From positions 15,083,118-15,147,117 of the forward strand of contig NC_087078.1 of the NCBI RefSeq assembly GCF_026151205.1: 64,000 bases of DNA. The letters run 5' to 3'. The stretch's first letter is position 1; each line of letters opens with the position of its first letter. Both the position numbers and the translations under genes were made by a program. The notes under the pieces were generated by a model. It was not told the DNA's origin and did no database searches. It was given only the letters and a program-made list of their open reading frames with translations. Below, one piece after another: positions 1 through 11,059 of this stretch. The stretch is from Bolinopsis microptera. Taxonomy: Eukaryota > Ctenophora > Tentaculata > Lobata > Bolinopsidae.

Positions 1-673
1 TCTAGAATAAATTACAGAGGCACATATTAGGTGCGGTAAAAAAATCGAAATTATGCGGTACCGCACCCGACTATAAAGGTAAAATGTGCGGTAAGGTGCG
101 GTAAATTTTAACCAATTATGCGGCAAATGTGCGGCGATTTTTTCGAAATTTGTGCAGGAATTGTGCGGTTTTCTTTTGCATTTTCTCAAGGACTTTGGAA
201 ATTCTAAACGTATAACCGCCGCTCTTATCAAAAATAGGTCTGTTTATGTGTTACTGAGGGTGTAGTTCTTTACTAAGACTATGATTGAACCTATATTGAG
301 ATTCAGTTATCTGAGAACAGTGACTTGATCTGGTAGAGATCAGGAGACAGTTATTTGAAGACGCCTCTTGATAGAGTCGATCAGATCCCATGCGTGATCG
401 CAAATATGTGACACGCTTGTTGGCATTGATTGTCAGTACTTGTAAACCATTTGATCCAAGATCCATTGAGCCCACAATAAAGCCAACGCTACATTCTACA
501 ACGAATAGAGCTCATTACCCTTTACACCTACTTCTTCTATTATCACCTACTTTGGATCATGGAATCTACTCAACAACTTCAACCCCTGATATAGAGTAAT
601 CAGATGTGGTGAAGTTACGAATGATAACTGATACACTATAATCGAAGTACGGTAATGACGAGGGTTCCATAAC

Positions 674-956
674 GGCCTGGTTCACGGTCCCGAAAGGGCC
701 TGGGTCACGGTCCCGAAAGGGCCTTGGTCACGGTCCCGAAAGGGCCTGGGTAACGGTCCCGAAAGGGCCTCGGTAACGTGGTAACCGGGTCACGTGGCCT
801 AAGCATGAGTTCCAAAAGGGCCTGGGTCACGGTCCCGAAAGGGCCTGGGTCACGTGGCCTAAGCATGAGTTCCAAAAGGGCCTGGGTCACGGTCCCGAAA
901 GGGCCTGGGTCAGGGTCCCGAAAGGGCCTGAGTCACGGTCCTATAAAAGGGCCCGA
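674..956. repeat. GC-rich minisatellite, about 23-bp unit
   Basis: The unit GGTCCCGAAAGGGCCTGGGT plus CAC is repeated in tandem with a higher-order 59-bp period containing CATGAGTTCCAAAAGGGCC. GGTCCCGAAAGGGCC is itself partly palindromic. Open frames on both strands here come from the repeat and are not genes. Confidence 0.9.
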
Positions 957-2110
957 CTTTTAACATATTTTGGTTTTTACACTCGAAAATCTTACCGCGA
1001 AAATTTTTGATACATGTTTCGTATCCAAATATCAGAGATATTATGGATACACCATGAAGGAACATCTCTGCGCGGCGTAAGTAAATTTACAAGTTCGCGC
1101 GAAAAATTGTCTTATTTTCCTGGCGCTTTGTTCTCGCGCCGGGAGTGAATCACTAATTAGCTAACTACTTCACTAGCATAATCTACATCTACAATACGAA
1201 GTAAGAGTTACCACGTTACTCTTTTATTTCTCCGTTAAGCCTACAATTCTAATAACTAACAATGGAGTATGAGGTCAATTAAATGTCCATAGATATGGAT
1301 TATAGAAATTATATAAACACATAATTGAACAGCATGAGACAAGTGGAAAACTAACAAACGAATAGATTTCAAGCTCGTAAAGGATCGTTGCTGGATATTG
1401 GAGATTTCAAAACTGTAGTCCGACAGTCAAAGTTCTCTTGTCTAACTTTAGTGCGTATCGAACTTGACTCCAGATAGAGCACTTTAGTTCGACAGAGTCG
1501 AACCTCAGGGTTTGTCGAACTACATGGTAAGTGACGAACTAGAGTGCGTGTCGAACTTGGGTACGTGTACCGAATTTACCATGGTAAAAACATCTTCACA
1601 CCGTAAAATGGGCAAAAGCTACAATAACGGTTCCTCCGACATTGTTTACAGCGGGCAATATCCTTTATTTCATTCAATTCTTCTGAAGTGTTCATGACCA
1701 AATTACGGTCTTTAGGATCGTCCATTAATAATTTAAGGAGGCTTTTGCCGGCACAACCTATACACCCTTTTAATTTTGACAGGGCAGCTCAGAAGTAGAT
1801 GGTTCTAAAACAAAACATAAATAAATCTAATCCCTTTAAAATAAATATGCTACCTTCTAGCTTACTCATAGAACACAACTCGGAATGAGCTTTTATACTT
1901 CATATTCAAATCAAGCGGTAAGTAAATATTGATAATATAACTAACTCTACTGCATTATAATCCACCTTGCGTGGCTGAGAGGACCAATTCGTTCTCTCGA
2001 CAGTTCAGGACTCAGAACCCCTTAAATTTGTTAATGGCAAGTCTATTCTGTGAAGGCACCAAATAAATCTTTGCAATTCCCATCCAAAATTCTTCTCTAA
2101 GAGGGCTATA
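957..2110. other. stretch without recognisable gene
   Basis: AT-rich sequence with only short random open frames. I see no domain, RNA gene or clear repeat apart from dispersed TCGAAC motifs near 1440-1570. Confidence 0.5.
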
Positions 2111-2117
2111 ATCCCAT

Positions 2118-2200
2118 TGTGACGTCCGGTGTTGACGTCACAATGACGCCTTCGGCGGCGCGCGCTTCGCGCGCGAAAAGTGGCATGCAACGTATGTCAA
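2118..2200 (+). repeat. hairpin-rich repeat, divergent member of the triloop family
   Basis: Three adjacent inverted repeats lie here: a GACGTCACAAT stem, GCCTTCGGC, and GCGCGCTTCGCGCGC, the last two closing on TTC loops. They are followed by CAACGTATG, which also ends the dispersed hairpin repeats at 3329, 19494, 48139, 48695 and 50849. It looks like a relative of that family with different stem sequences. Confidence 0.55.
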
Positions 2201-2724
2201 GAAAATTTCAAAATTATGCAAAATTACGCGGAAAATGCTAGATTATGCGGAAATATGCAGATAATCACAAAATGTGCGGAAATGTGCGGAAAACAATAAA
2301 TTATGCGGAAGTGTGCGGAAAACGGGAAATTGTGCGATCCCGCACCCATCGCACCTAATATGTGCCCATGGAATAAAATGGTACAAAAATTTTGAAAATC
2401 CGAGCAAGTTTATTTTTATCGTGCACCCCCTACGGCTACTAATATAAGTAGATGGCACCTTTGTACTTACACTATTTTACTAGGCGGCGCTCAGAGCTTC
2501 AGCCTGTCATTCCGCCGAATCTCTATTCTAGCTATATTTATGAACATTATAGCCTGGGGTCGGACCGGCCATAAACACTATTGTGCTTTTTACGCGTACG
2601 GAGATACTTTAGTGATAAACTAAAGTGTAGAGAATAGAGATAATATTTACTTGAAAAGAGACAAAAATAGTCATTATTCTATAAATATATATGCATCTAT
2701 AAGGAAGAATTTAATCGGAAGGTA

Positions 2725-3333
2725 TTTTAAATTTTGTGATTCTACGTTGATTCTGAAAATTTCATGTAAAAATATTGAAACCTTATTGAGTTCTATTGTT
2801 TTGAGCGAAATCAGTTTCGCAAATATCGCGAACTGAGATATGGGCGATTTTGTTCATTTTTTGCGATTATTTGAACACAGAATAGGTTAGATACAGTTAA
2901 GTAGATACTGAGCTGATAATCATAGATACACAATAAGAGAATGTGTAGTATAGGCTTATCTTTCATATATGAAGTTGGTTTCACTCAAAAATATTGATAT
3001 TTGACCAATTTATGGGCCATAAACTTGGCTCATAACTCAGTCATTTTTTGTCCAATCTTGATGAAAATTCATATACGAGTTCAAGGGACTACTAGCTACA
3101 AGTAGAGCACCTAAAATCTGAGTTTTGGGCATGTTAAGGGTATTTGGCTAATTTGGGCCTAATTTGGACCGAATATGGGCGTGGCTGCCCCGCAGGCACC
3201 GTTTGGCGGTTGGGGTCCGGGACCCCCTCAAAAGTTCGGTCACCGATCCTAGTTTGTTGGTCAACTGCTATCTCGAAATCAAGTTTCACAACAAAATCAG
3301 GGTGAACCCCCCTCCCCCCTTAATGTTTTGTAT
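2725..3333 (-). repeat. 600-bp dispersed non-coding repeat, copy 1
   Basis: This stretch is a close inverted copy of 24214-24830 and is shared in part with 45170-45648. It carries diagnostic strings such as ATATGGGCGTGGCTGCCCC, GGTCCGGGACCCC and CTACAAGTAGAGCA. No coding potential is shared among the copies, so it is a dispersed element without a visible protein. The C-rich end (CCCCCCTCCCCCCTTAA) matches the poly-G end of the 24-kb copy. Confidence 0.85.
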
Positions 3334-3437
3334 CACGTGGTGACCCCCACTGTCGCTTCACTATGTCTATAGTATCGTCTTCGACGATACAGGGGGAGCC
3401 GCGCACTTCGTGCGCGGCGGATCATACAACGTATGAC
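3329..3437 (+). repeat. chain-of-hairpins repeat R1
   Basis: About 110 bp with three consecutive strong stem-loops: GTATCGTC-TTC-GACGATAC, CCGCGCAC-TTC-GTGCGCGG and a terminal CATAC-AAC-GTATG. It begins GTATCACGTGGTGACCCCC. It is the best preserved of at least five copies in this window and encodes no protein. Confidence 0.8.
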
Positions 3438-3657
3438 AATTAATGTTTGATTGACGATGTCAACCCATCGAGATCGTTGCTCTGTGAAGCAAGAATGCTA
3501 GTTTGCGCGGCGCGTCGAAGTCCTCCAAGATTAATATGGCTAATCTATGGCCAATCCTTCACGGTCACCTAGCTAACCAGTGAGTTGGACTTTCTACTAT
3601 AAGTATACTACGTGTGAGTGTGAGTGTGTGACACGTACACGCTTGTTTCAGCATTCA

Positions 3658-4345
3658 GACCCAAATTTCACCGTTTTTACTGAATTTTTTTGAATGACCA
3701 TCTTACAGGGTTGAGGGTCACTGAGGATGGCAGAAGACACGATTTAGGCACTCACAGTTCTATTCCTAAAAAAGCTTTGATAAACGGAAAATAATTAAAA
3801 TATTAAAAGAGATTTTCGTGGTTTTGACGAAAATTTTGACCGGTGACCATGAGACCATCACCAATCAGTGAGGTCGTTGAGAGTGACACAAGTCGCCATC
3901 AAGGTACTGGAAGCAGTATATCCGGAAAAAACTTTGATGCAATGAAAATTTTGGATATGTCCTACCGGTAGGACATATTCCGTATTCGAATGCTCTCTGC
4001 TACCCAAATTTCACTGTTTTGACTGAATTTTTCTTGAATGACCATCACTGAGGATGGCACAAGACACGATTGAGGTACTCAAACTCAAAATTCTATTCCC
4101 AAAGAAAGCTTTGAAAACGGAAAATCATCAGAATATAAAAAGAGATTTTGGAAGATAATCGAAGAGGAGCTTTTCTGCCGTCCCCTTGACCGAAATGTCG
4201 CAGTTTTGACTAAAATTTTGACCAGTGACCAATCAGTGAGGTCGTTGAGAGTGACACAAGTCGCCATCAAGGTACTAGAAGCAGTATATCCGGAGAAAAC
4301 TTTGATGCAATGCAAATTTTGAATATGTCCTACTATACCGGTACC
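3658..4345. repeat. imperfect tandem duplication, unit about 340 bp
   Basis: Segment 3658-3985 is repeated at 4008-4345. Shared landmarks include AGTGAGGTCGTTGAGAGTGA, CGCCATCAAGGTACT and GCAGTATATCCGGA. The copies differ by small indels and neither keeps a long open frame. Function unknown. Confidence 0.75.
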
Positions 4346-5011
4346 AGGTGTGCGATATTTGTGACGAGTTCACTGCTGATTCGTCCAAATTTAAGTTTTT
4401 AAATTTAGTTGCTAGATAAGAACCATACTTTTAAATGTTTTACTGTTTTTAACGAGAATTATAGGCCTACGATACTCACCCTTTTTTAACGTAAATACAA
4501 CTAGAATTTCAAACAAGTTTATTAAATTAACGAATTATGACTTAATATAATGATTGAAAAGTAATGATCGGTTGACTTCTGTTATCTAGATTGAGAATAA
4601 AACGCTCGATTCATGAATCATGGTGCTGATTTCTTGCGAACGCAACATTCACAAGATATACACATTTCCAAAATGAGTCACATCGTCTTCATGTCTTTGG
4701 TGGCATTAATAATGCCTAAATCATTCAAAATAAAACTTTAAAAGTTTAAATTCATCAAATGTTCAGCGGTGCTTGCAATTGCAAAAATATATAAGGACAT
4801 TCTTGTTAAAGCCCGATTTATAAGTTAATTATAGCATCCACATTCCACATTCAAATATTAACAAAAATATTTACAAAAACAATTTGTTTCTATCGATTTC
4901 TCGAAGGTTTACTTCTGATCCATCTGATTTGATCGTCTAACCAGTCTCAGTAAGTCAAATAGTTTCTGAGCGATGGTAATTTCAGATCCAGTTAGGGGGG
5001 ATATGTTTTGC

Positions 5012-6236
5012 TCATTCGTAGTAAACACCATATACAATGCCAACCGCAAATAGAGATTCGTTGTGGTATTCGTACTGCGCGAACCTGAGGAGTAACACAG
5101 ATAATTAGTTATTTAAATAATAATTAGTTATTTTAAAGATAATTGGTTATTTTAATAATAATTAGTTATTTTAAAGATAATTAGTTATTTTAATAATAAT
5201 TAGTTATTTTAATAATAATTAGTTATTTTAAAGATAATTAATTATTTTAATAATAATTAGTTATTTCAAAGATAATTAGTTATTTTAATAATAATTAGTT
5301 ATTTTAAAGATAATTAGTTATTTTAATAATAATTAGTTATTTTAGTAATAATTAATTATTTTAATAATAATTAGTTATTTTAATAATAATTAGTTATTTT
5401 AAAGATAATTAGTTATTTCAATACGGTTTTATGGATTAAGAATTTGTCCAAGTTCAGTAGTGCTATAGAATCCAGTAGTCTATAAAACTATCAGACGGAA
5501 AGAAATTCTACGACTGGATACTGCTTTTCAGTAATTAAATAGATTTGGAGATTTCTTGGCTTATAAACGATGGTAAATACAATTTGTAATAAAAGAAAAG
5601 AAAGCACTACAAATCATTGAACCAAACATTGTCCTAACTGTTTAGTAGTTGCTGCAGCGTCTAACCTGTCATATTGAGGATACCAGAGGCACCGACTGGC
5701 TACTCGAGCACCCTGGCCGAAATTAGCTCCGATCATTACCAACACAACCACTTTAAATCTATTGTTACTTCCTAGTTCCGCTTTCACCTGAGGCATAACT
5801 CTATCAATTCCAAGAAACCGGTATTTTCAATGTTGTCCCTAAAATTACAAGTTTGATTTGGGAACACTAGAATTTTAAATCATCTCAACGAATTGTGAAT
5901 GCAATAAACAGATTCCTAACAGATTCTGATCGAGATACAGATTCACTGATATAAGTTAAATGGAAAATTATAACTTGAGTAGTATAGTAATATTACTGAT
6001 ATATAGTAATATTACTGATATATAAATATTGAATATTTAACCTGTGTTTTAACCGTCTCAGTTATCTGAGTGGTTAGATTTTTACAAGTGTCGCTGCTGA
6101 ACTTGGAATCTAACAAATGAGTGAGGAACACATTCTTCATGATATCCTCCGCTTTTTTGGTGGGGAATTTCTGGCTATCTTTTGGTGCTAACTGATATGT
6201 GTTCTCAAGAACTACTTGTGGTCCTTTCAGCCCCTC
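5012..6236 (-). CDS. Tctex1-domain dynein light chain (DYNLT5/TCTEX1D-like), common body exons
   Basis: Tctex-type dynein light chains are dimeric cargo or intermediate-chain adaptors of axonemal and cytoplasmic dynein. Three exons encode the domain: 6236-6042 (65 codons, opening EGLKGPQ and containing ENTYQL), about 5802-5666 (VMPQVKAELG then RFKVVVLVMIGANFGQG and ASRCLW), and 5084-5012 (NESLFAVGIVYGVYYE, stop). ENTYQL, SRCLW and the VYGVY ending are family signatures in the right order. The last junction joins in frame as YDR-FAQY. The junction between the first two does not: the canonical AG at 5801-5802 shifts the frame, and the conserved reading needs the exon to start 2 nt earlier, at 5802. 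That may be a non-canonical acceptor, a mutation or a sequencing error. The introns hold AT-rich and 27-bp tandem repeats. N-terminal coding must come from upstream exons. Confidence 0.85.
5101..5418. repeat. AT-rich minisatellite in Tctex intron
   Basis: Tandem array alternating TAATAATTAGTTATTTT and AAAGATAATTAGTTATTTT units of about 19 bp, lying between the last two exons of the dynein light chain gene. Confidence 0.95.
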
Positions 6237-6251
6237 CTGCGGATTAGAATT

Positions 6252-6447
6252 TGATTAACAGGTGATTATATTAGTTGGTGATTAACAGGTGATAAGATAA
6301 GTTGGTGATTAGCAGATGATTATATTAGTTGGTGATTAACAGGTGATTATATTAGTTGGTAATTAACAGGTGATTATATAAGTTGGTGATTAACAGGTGA
6401 TTATATTAGTTGGTGATTAACAGGTGATTATATTAGTTGGTGATTAG
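6252..6447. repeat. 27-bp minisatellite in Tctex intron
   Basis: About seven tandem copies of a 27-bp unit containing TGATTAACAGGTGATTATAT and TAGTTGG, just upstream of the first common Tctex exon. Confidence 0.95.
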
Positions 6448-6995
6448 CGGTGGTCGGATAAGCGTGCTGTGCTATATCTGATAAGGTTTACTTAATGGTG
6501 AATAACTTTGTCACTGTTACTTGCGTTTCTAATTTTTTGTAACAAGATATTATTTCAAAATAGCACAACTTTAGCAACAAAATAACATTTAATCAGTAGA
6601 TTTTAGCTAGCATTTTTCAGTATAAAAGAGGAATAAAGAATAGCTTGCCACTCCACCAACACACTTGAAAATAGGAATCATTGTAACATCCCTTATATAA
6701 GCAAGTGATCAATAACCACACAAAAACGAATATAATATTTTAGAGATACCAAGTAGCGCAAAAATCTCATGGTGGATGTTTTCACAAAACACAATGAAAT
6801 GTTTAGTAAGTTAGTTGCAAATGGGAGAATGGGGTTGGGGTAATGTAAGGTTTGACCGCTGTTCCATTCCAAGGTACTTGAAGCAGGAGTAAAAGCGGGA
6901 GTTAACAATGCCAAGCTGAGAACGCTCACTTCAGCAACAGCAGAACACGTGACACTAATATAGCACACGTGACACTAATATAGCACACGTGATAC

Positions 6996-7079
6996 CTGAG
7001 TAGATACTGACTCTTTCTTAATCTTTGGGACCGGTCTCCGGTGCTCTATATGGGGCAGCACGTGATCATAGTTAGTCAT
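6996..7079 (-). CDS. candidate first exon 1 of the Tctex gene
   Basis: ATG at 7079 opens 28 codons (MTNYDHVLPHIEHRR, then KIKKESVSTQ) that end exactly at CAG|gtatca. The donor is in phase 0, matching the phase-0 start of the common exon at 6236. The peptide is basic with Ser/Thr near its end. This is the nearest candidate first exon, about 760 bp upstream of the body. It is inferred from sequence only. A 23-bp CACACGTGAYACTAATATAG-type repeat lies just past the donor. Confidence 0.5.
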
Positions 7080-7420
7080 AACATGTGGTGGTGACGTCAT
7101 AACATGTGGTGGTGACGTCATGTGTGAAACTGGGCACAGCGCCAGATTAGTTCAGTTATACAATTAGAGGTTACGGTCACTAAAATAGCACTGAATCTAG
7201 AGGGTGTCGGGACTATAAATTAAAATAACATTTATCTCTTGATGAATCTGAATACGAGTATAAGGCAGGTCTCAAAGTACTCAAGCAGCATCATACTCAC
7301 CTCCTATAGGCCATATGAGAGATGAAACCAGCATGGATTTACAATTTTGCTTGAGACTATCATGCACAGCTGAATTAAATTCATCTGCTATGCTATCTTA
7401 TTCAATTTAGCAAAAATACA

Positions 7421-7438
7421 GGGGGGGGGGGGGGGGGG
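7421..7438. repeat. poly-G run
   Basis: Eighteen consecutive G residues on the plus strand in otherwise AT-rich DNA. Runs of this kind also occur at 10568, 24214 and 63841. Confidence 0.95.
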
Positions 7439-8275
7439 CAAAAGTCAGTGTGCAAACGTTGGCCTTAATAGCTCAGTCACTGAGTGCCCAATTGAAATGA
7501 TTCTTTCTGGTATGACTTACTACCACCACTGGTTCGAGGAATTTATCTAATTTTTTCAAATGAAGGTTAATTTTCGAATTTATTTGATAGTTTGGATAGT
7601 CAGATCGAGCCAAATTTTATTGAATTGTATTTGGCCATTCGAATTTAGTTTGTCCTGAAAAAATGAGAGTTGTAGCTTCTCAGATGACCGAGATACGAAG
7701 CATAACGAGTTTATTCATTACGTGTGATCAAGTGATTGGCTTACCTAATCACCGTTAAAACACTTACCTTATTCAATTTAGCAAAAATATTAATGAAAAT
7801 GCAAGAATTAGAAATATTAATTTGTATTTAGAAACTACTCTACAATCAATAGAGACTTTGGAGACTTTTCTTTGGAAATTTCAGTTTTAGCTTCAGAGAC
7901 AACCTATACTTATAGACCCGTCTCGTATAATATGATGAGAGACTTCATCGATTTCTCTATCATCACGAAACATTCTAAAGACTTCTCTATCATCTATACT
8001 GCAGACTTCAAAGAAAAACTTTTTTTATCATTTAATAATCCAGAAACCTTTTAACTTTCTTACAGACTTTGTGGTAATCAAGATAATGAAATTCGTTAAA
8101 ACCAAAAACAGTGCAGCTGTTTTCTGCTTCTAATGAATGAGCAATTCGCGATTTAAAAACGACACTCAACGTTTAAACTGAACGACTGCCTCAGAAGTGA
8201 AAGTGTCTGATAATTCCTTATCACTTTTCTAACAACCACAATAAAGTGAATACAAGCAGACTGGGGTAAACTTAC

Positions 8276-8377
8276 ACTGTTGGTCATACTAGAGGGGGTC
8301 CTGGAATACTGAACCGACTCTCGGTGTCGCTGCAGCACCAGGTGAACTTTCTGTTTGAACAACTTCCGCATATCCAT
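8276..8377 (-). CDS. candidate first exon 2 of the Tctex gene
   Basis: ATG at 8377 opens 34 codons (MDMRKLFKQKVHLVLQRHRE, then Ser-rich SVQYSRTPSSMTNS) ending at AGT|gtaagt, an ideal donor in phase 0. It resembles the next exon upstream (MAMRGLFKRKV...), including the M-x-M-R-x-L-F-K start, so the two appear to be duplicates. RHRES and YSRTPS look like basic-directed kinase sites (inference). Confidence 0.6.
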
Positions 8378-8901
8378 GGCAACCGTTCTACTATTTCTAA
8401 CTAATGTTCGCTTTAACTACATAATTGTATTACTGTTCCAGTTCATTGTAACGGTTTCTGTAGATCCGAAACGTTGTTATTTGTCGAACGTTATAAAGCG
8501 GATTCCTGGGACCATATATGATCCCGGGCAAAATTTCAATGACTTATATCAACAAATAGGGACGATATCAAAAGTGAGGTATTATTAATATTATCGAGTT
8601 CTTAAGAATTCAGAGCCGGAAAACAGATACAAACCAATAAAAGTTAAGTAAAGACGGAAGATGTACACTGTTAGAGATAATCACCCAGATAATTGAATAA
8701 ATAGAGTTTAAGTACTCTGAGAACCCGGGAGTAACCAAGAATGATCTAGAACAATTAGGAGTTCAAACAAATAAAAGATAAGGGAGTCTGAGTAGATGAT
8801 ATAAACAAAAAAACATGGACAGGAAAAAAGAAAAAGACTTACCGATACTCTTGAAACTCATGAAATTGAAATGAACATGAAAAAGAATGTATGAAACTTA
8901 C

Positions 8902-9006
8902 TTCCTCTCCGGCAACAGAGCTGGAGGAGGCACCCGACTGAGAATCACGCCGTGTTTGAAGAATCAAGGACGTCACTTTGCGTTTAAAAAGACCTCGCAT
9001 TGCCAT
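8902..9006 (-). CDS. candidate first exon 3 of the Tctex gene
   Basis: ATG at 9006 opens 35 codons (MAMRGLFKRKVTSLILQTRR, then DSQSGASSSSVAGEE) ending at GAA|gtaagt, phase 0. The SSSSVAG ending recurs in the candidate exon at 30152. No other Tctex body lies between this exon and the one at 6236, so splicing to the shared body is the simplest reading. Confidence 0.55.
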
Positions 9007-9009
9007 GGT

Positions 9010-10560
9010 TACCAGGCTTTGTTAGTTAACTGTTATGAAGGAAATCAGATAACGTTTAAAAGTTTAATTATGCAGTTAAAAGTTTAATTATGCAGTCAAA
9101 AGGAATATTATGCAGTTAAAAGAACGCAAAAGGCAGCTTTTTGGCATCAATAGAACTAATTATCTCAAATTACAGCAGCTCATGCTTTGTTGGTAACCCT
9201 GGCAACCGCGTCGGCAAAAGACCTGCTAGCTATATACATGAAAGGACTAAGCACAGGAAAACGTTAAATGAACCCCAAAATACGATTACACCGCATCGAC
9301 TATACCACATACTGCACCACTACAATGACGAAAGCCAGATGGTAAAGGGCAACTGCAGAAAGTAGCTACCAGGATAGGCCCCTCGTCACGTGGTTCCCGG
9401 CGAAGAAAAACAAGCACAGCTCGACGGTGCACTACTTGCAAGCAACATGCAGCCGTTCAGTTGATAAAAGAAAAGAATTACAATGTTTTAGAAAATATAG
9501 CGGATAGTGTAATCGTTGGATCGTCTCTGAAACCGAACGCATAATGTTGTTGCTGCGGTAGAGATATCGAGAAGTAGATACCTATATATCTAGATATGTA
9601 CGTGTGCAGGATAGTTTCACTGATTGTATCTATAACATGGTAGCTGCAAGACCACTAAGTGGCGCGATTGTCGCAGTCAAAATCATACTTACAATCAGTG
9701 CAGTCAGTTCACAAGGAGCATTTATTAAAGCCGATCAATATAAATTAGAGCCGATCTGTTAAAGCATTAGTTAAAACACAGTACAGAGAGCTAGCTTGTA
9801 GCTTGAGAGTTGCGTCCGTGTAGTGGCATTGTAAACAGTAGCAAGATAAGAGGGATTGTGAGAGACCTGAACTAAGAGTGGTTCTTCAGAAATAGTCTGA
9901 TTAAACGGAATCTTCTACAGAAACAAAACGGAATCTGCTCACTGAGATTGAGAAGTATAGAAGCGTTTGGGGCTAAGAAATTGGAACGGAGAAATTTGAA
10001 CTGACAGATTAGATCGAGGCATGAAATTTGAAGGAGGTTCGCATAAAATTGAGTCTGGAGATTAAATGGGTAAGGGAGGAAAATAACGGAGTAAGAAGAA
10101 ATGATATGAGGAGGGAAAGAGTTTCATGATAAAATTTCATTACATAATAACGTTAAATCACAAAAAAGGGACTTTACGTTTAGAATATGTTCCCCAAAGT
10201 ACGGATTATCAAGACAAAAAGTATCGGTATAAAAGTAACTGAAACTCTCAAAAGACAGAGCCACGTCGTTCTCCTCATCTCTAGGTGTTGTCAGGTGGCT
10301 GCGGAGCGACTAATAGCCATGCAAGTCGCTCTGGCTCTCAATGTAATCACAAAACTCATTGAATTTCATTTCTAGATATTTTAGGAGCTGATGCTCCATC
10401 AAACAAACAAATGAATCAGTTGACCGGCGATGAAAAAATAACTTTTCGTGTTTGGGTGCTATCGTAAGCATATTGAACGACATCAAAGCATGAACATGTT
10501 GACTACTGAAACGGTCAAAGAGAACAAAATGCAATTATTTCATCTTATTAGATTGCGTTG
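9010..10560. other. stretch without recognisable gene
   Basis: AT-rich, with several short open frames on both strands but none with a recognisable domain or convincing splice context. Short AAAAGTTTAATTATGCAGTT direct repeats occur near 9055-9120. Confidence 0.5.
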
Positions 10561-10567
10561 TGACTTA

Positions 10568-11055
10568 GGGGGGGGGGGGGGGGGGTCCAAGGGGAACTTT
10601 GGGGAGTTTTGGGGAACTTATTTTTGGGGAACTTCAGGAAACCTGGGGGACTTTCCCAAAGTTCCCCAAAAAATTATCAATGAAACAAATAATTTTGGGG
10701 AATTTTGGGGAACTTTTTTTTGGGGAACTTCAGAAAGTTCCCCAAAATTCCCCAAAGTTCCCCAAAAAAATTATCATGCCAAAAAAATTATCATGCTGCA
10801 AGTATCAACAAGTAAGTTAAGATTATACCTTATAATAACATACATGTTAACATTAATGGGTATTAATGTATATTAGAGAAATTTTGAATAATTTTGAATA
10901 ATTTTGAATAATTTTGAATAATTTTGAATAATTTTGAATAATTTTGGGGAATTTTGGGGAACTTTGGGGAGTTTTGGGGAACTTTTTTTTGGGGAACTTC
11001 AGAAATCTTGGGGGACTTTCCCAAAGTTCCCCAAAGTTCCCCTTGGACCCCCCCC
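10568..11055. mobile_element. G-rich non-autonomous DNA element with 6-bp target duplication
   Basis: The element starts with G(18)TCCAAGGGGAACTTTGGGGA and ends with the inverse, TTCCCCTTGGACCCCCCCC. The flanks are GACTTA at 10562-10567 and again at 11056-11061, a perfect 6-bp duplication. Inside are many GGGGAACTT/AAGTTCCCC units in both orientations and a tandem 10-bp TTTTGAATAA array (10871-10945). The open frames here come from the repeat. Superfamily not assigned; a 6-bp duplication is uncommon. Confidence 0.8.
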
Positions 11056-11059
11056 GACT

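Larger units (their letters stand above)
19..2366. mobile_element. possible DNA transposon with 17-bp terminal inverted motif
   Basis: The 17-mer GGCACATATTAGGTGCG at 19-35 recurs inverted at 2350-2366. Both terminal zones (19-175 and 2214-2366) are dense in a TGCGG motif, like the subterminal repeats of some cut-and-paste elements. The interior has no recognisable transposase, so the element would be non-autonomous. I see no clean target-site duplication, and the TGCGG motifs run in the same direction at both ends, so the two ends could instead be separate copies of one smaller repeat. Confidence 0.4.

Noticed and set aside
674-956. CRISPR-like array
   Set aside because: Units are contiguous without unique spacers, and the genome is eukaryotic.
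705-963. Open frames on both strands over the GGTCCCGAAAGGGCC array
   Set aside because: Frames follow the minisatellite period and carry no domain.
8373-8577. Plus-strand frame MATVLLFLT... overlapping the first exon at 8377
   Set aside because: It starts with a plausible hydrophobic segment, but there is no identifiable continuation and it is antisense to a better-supported exon.
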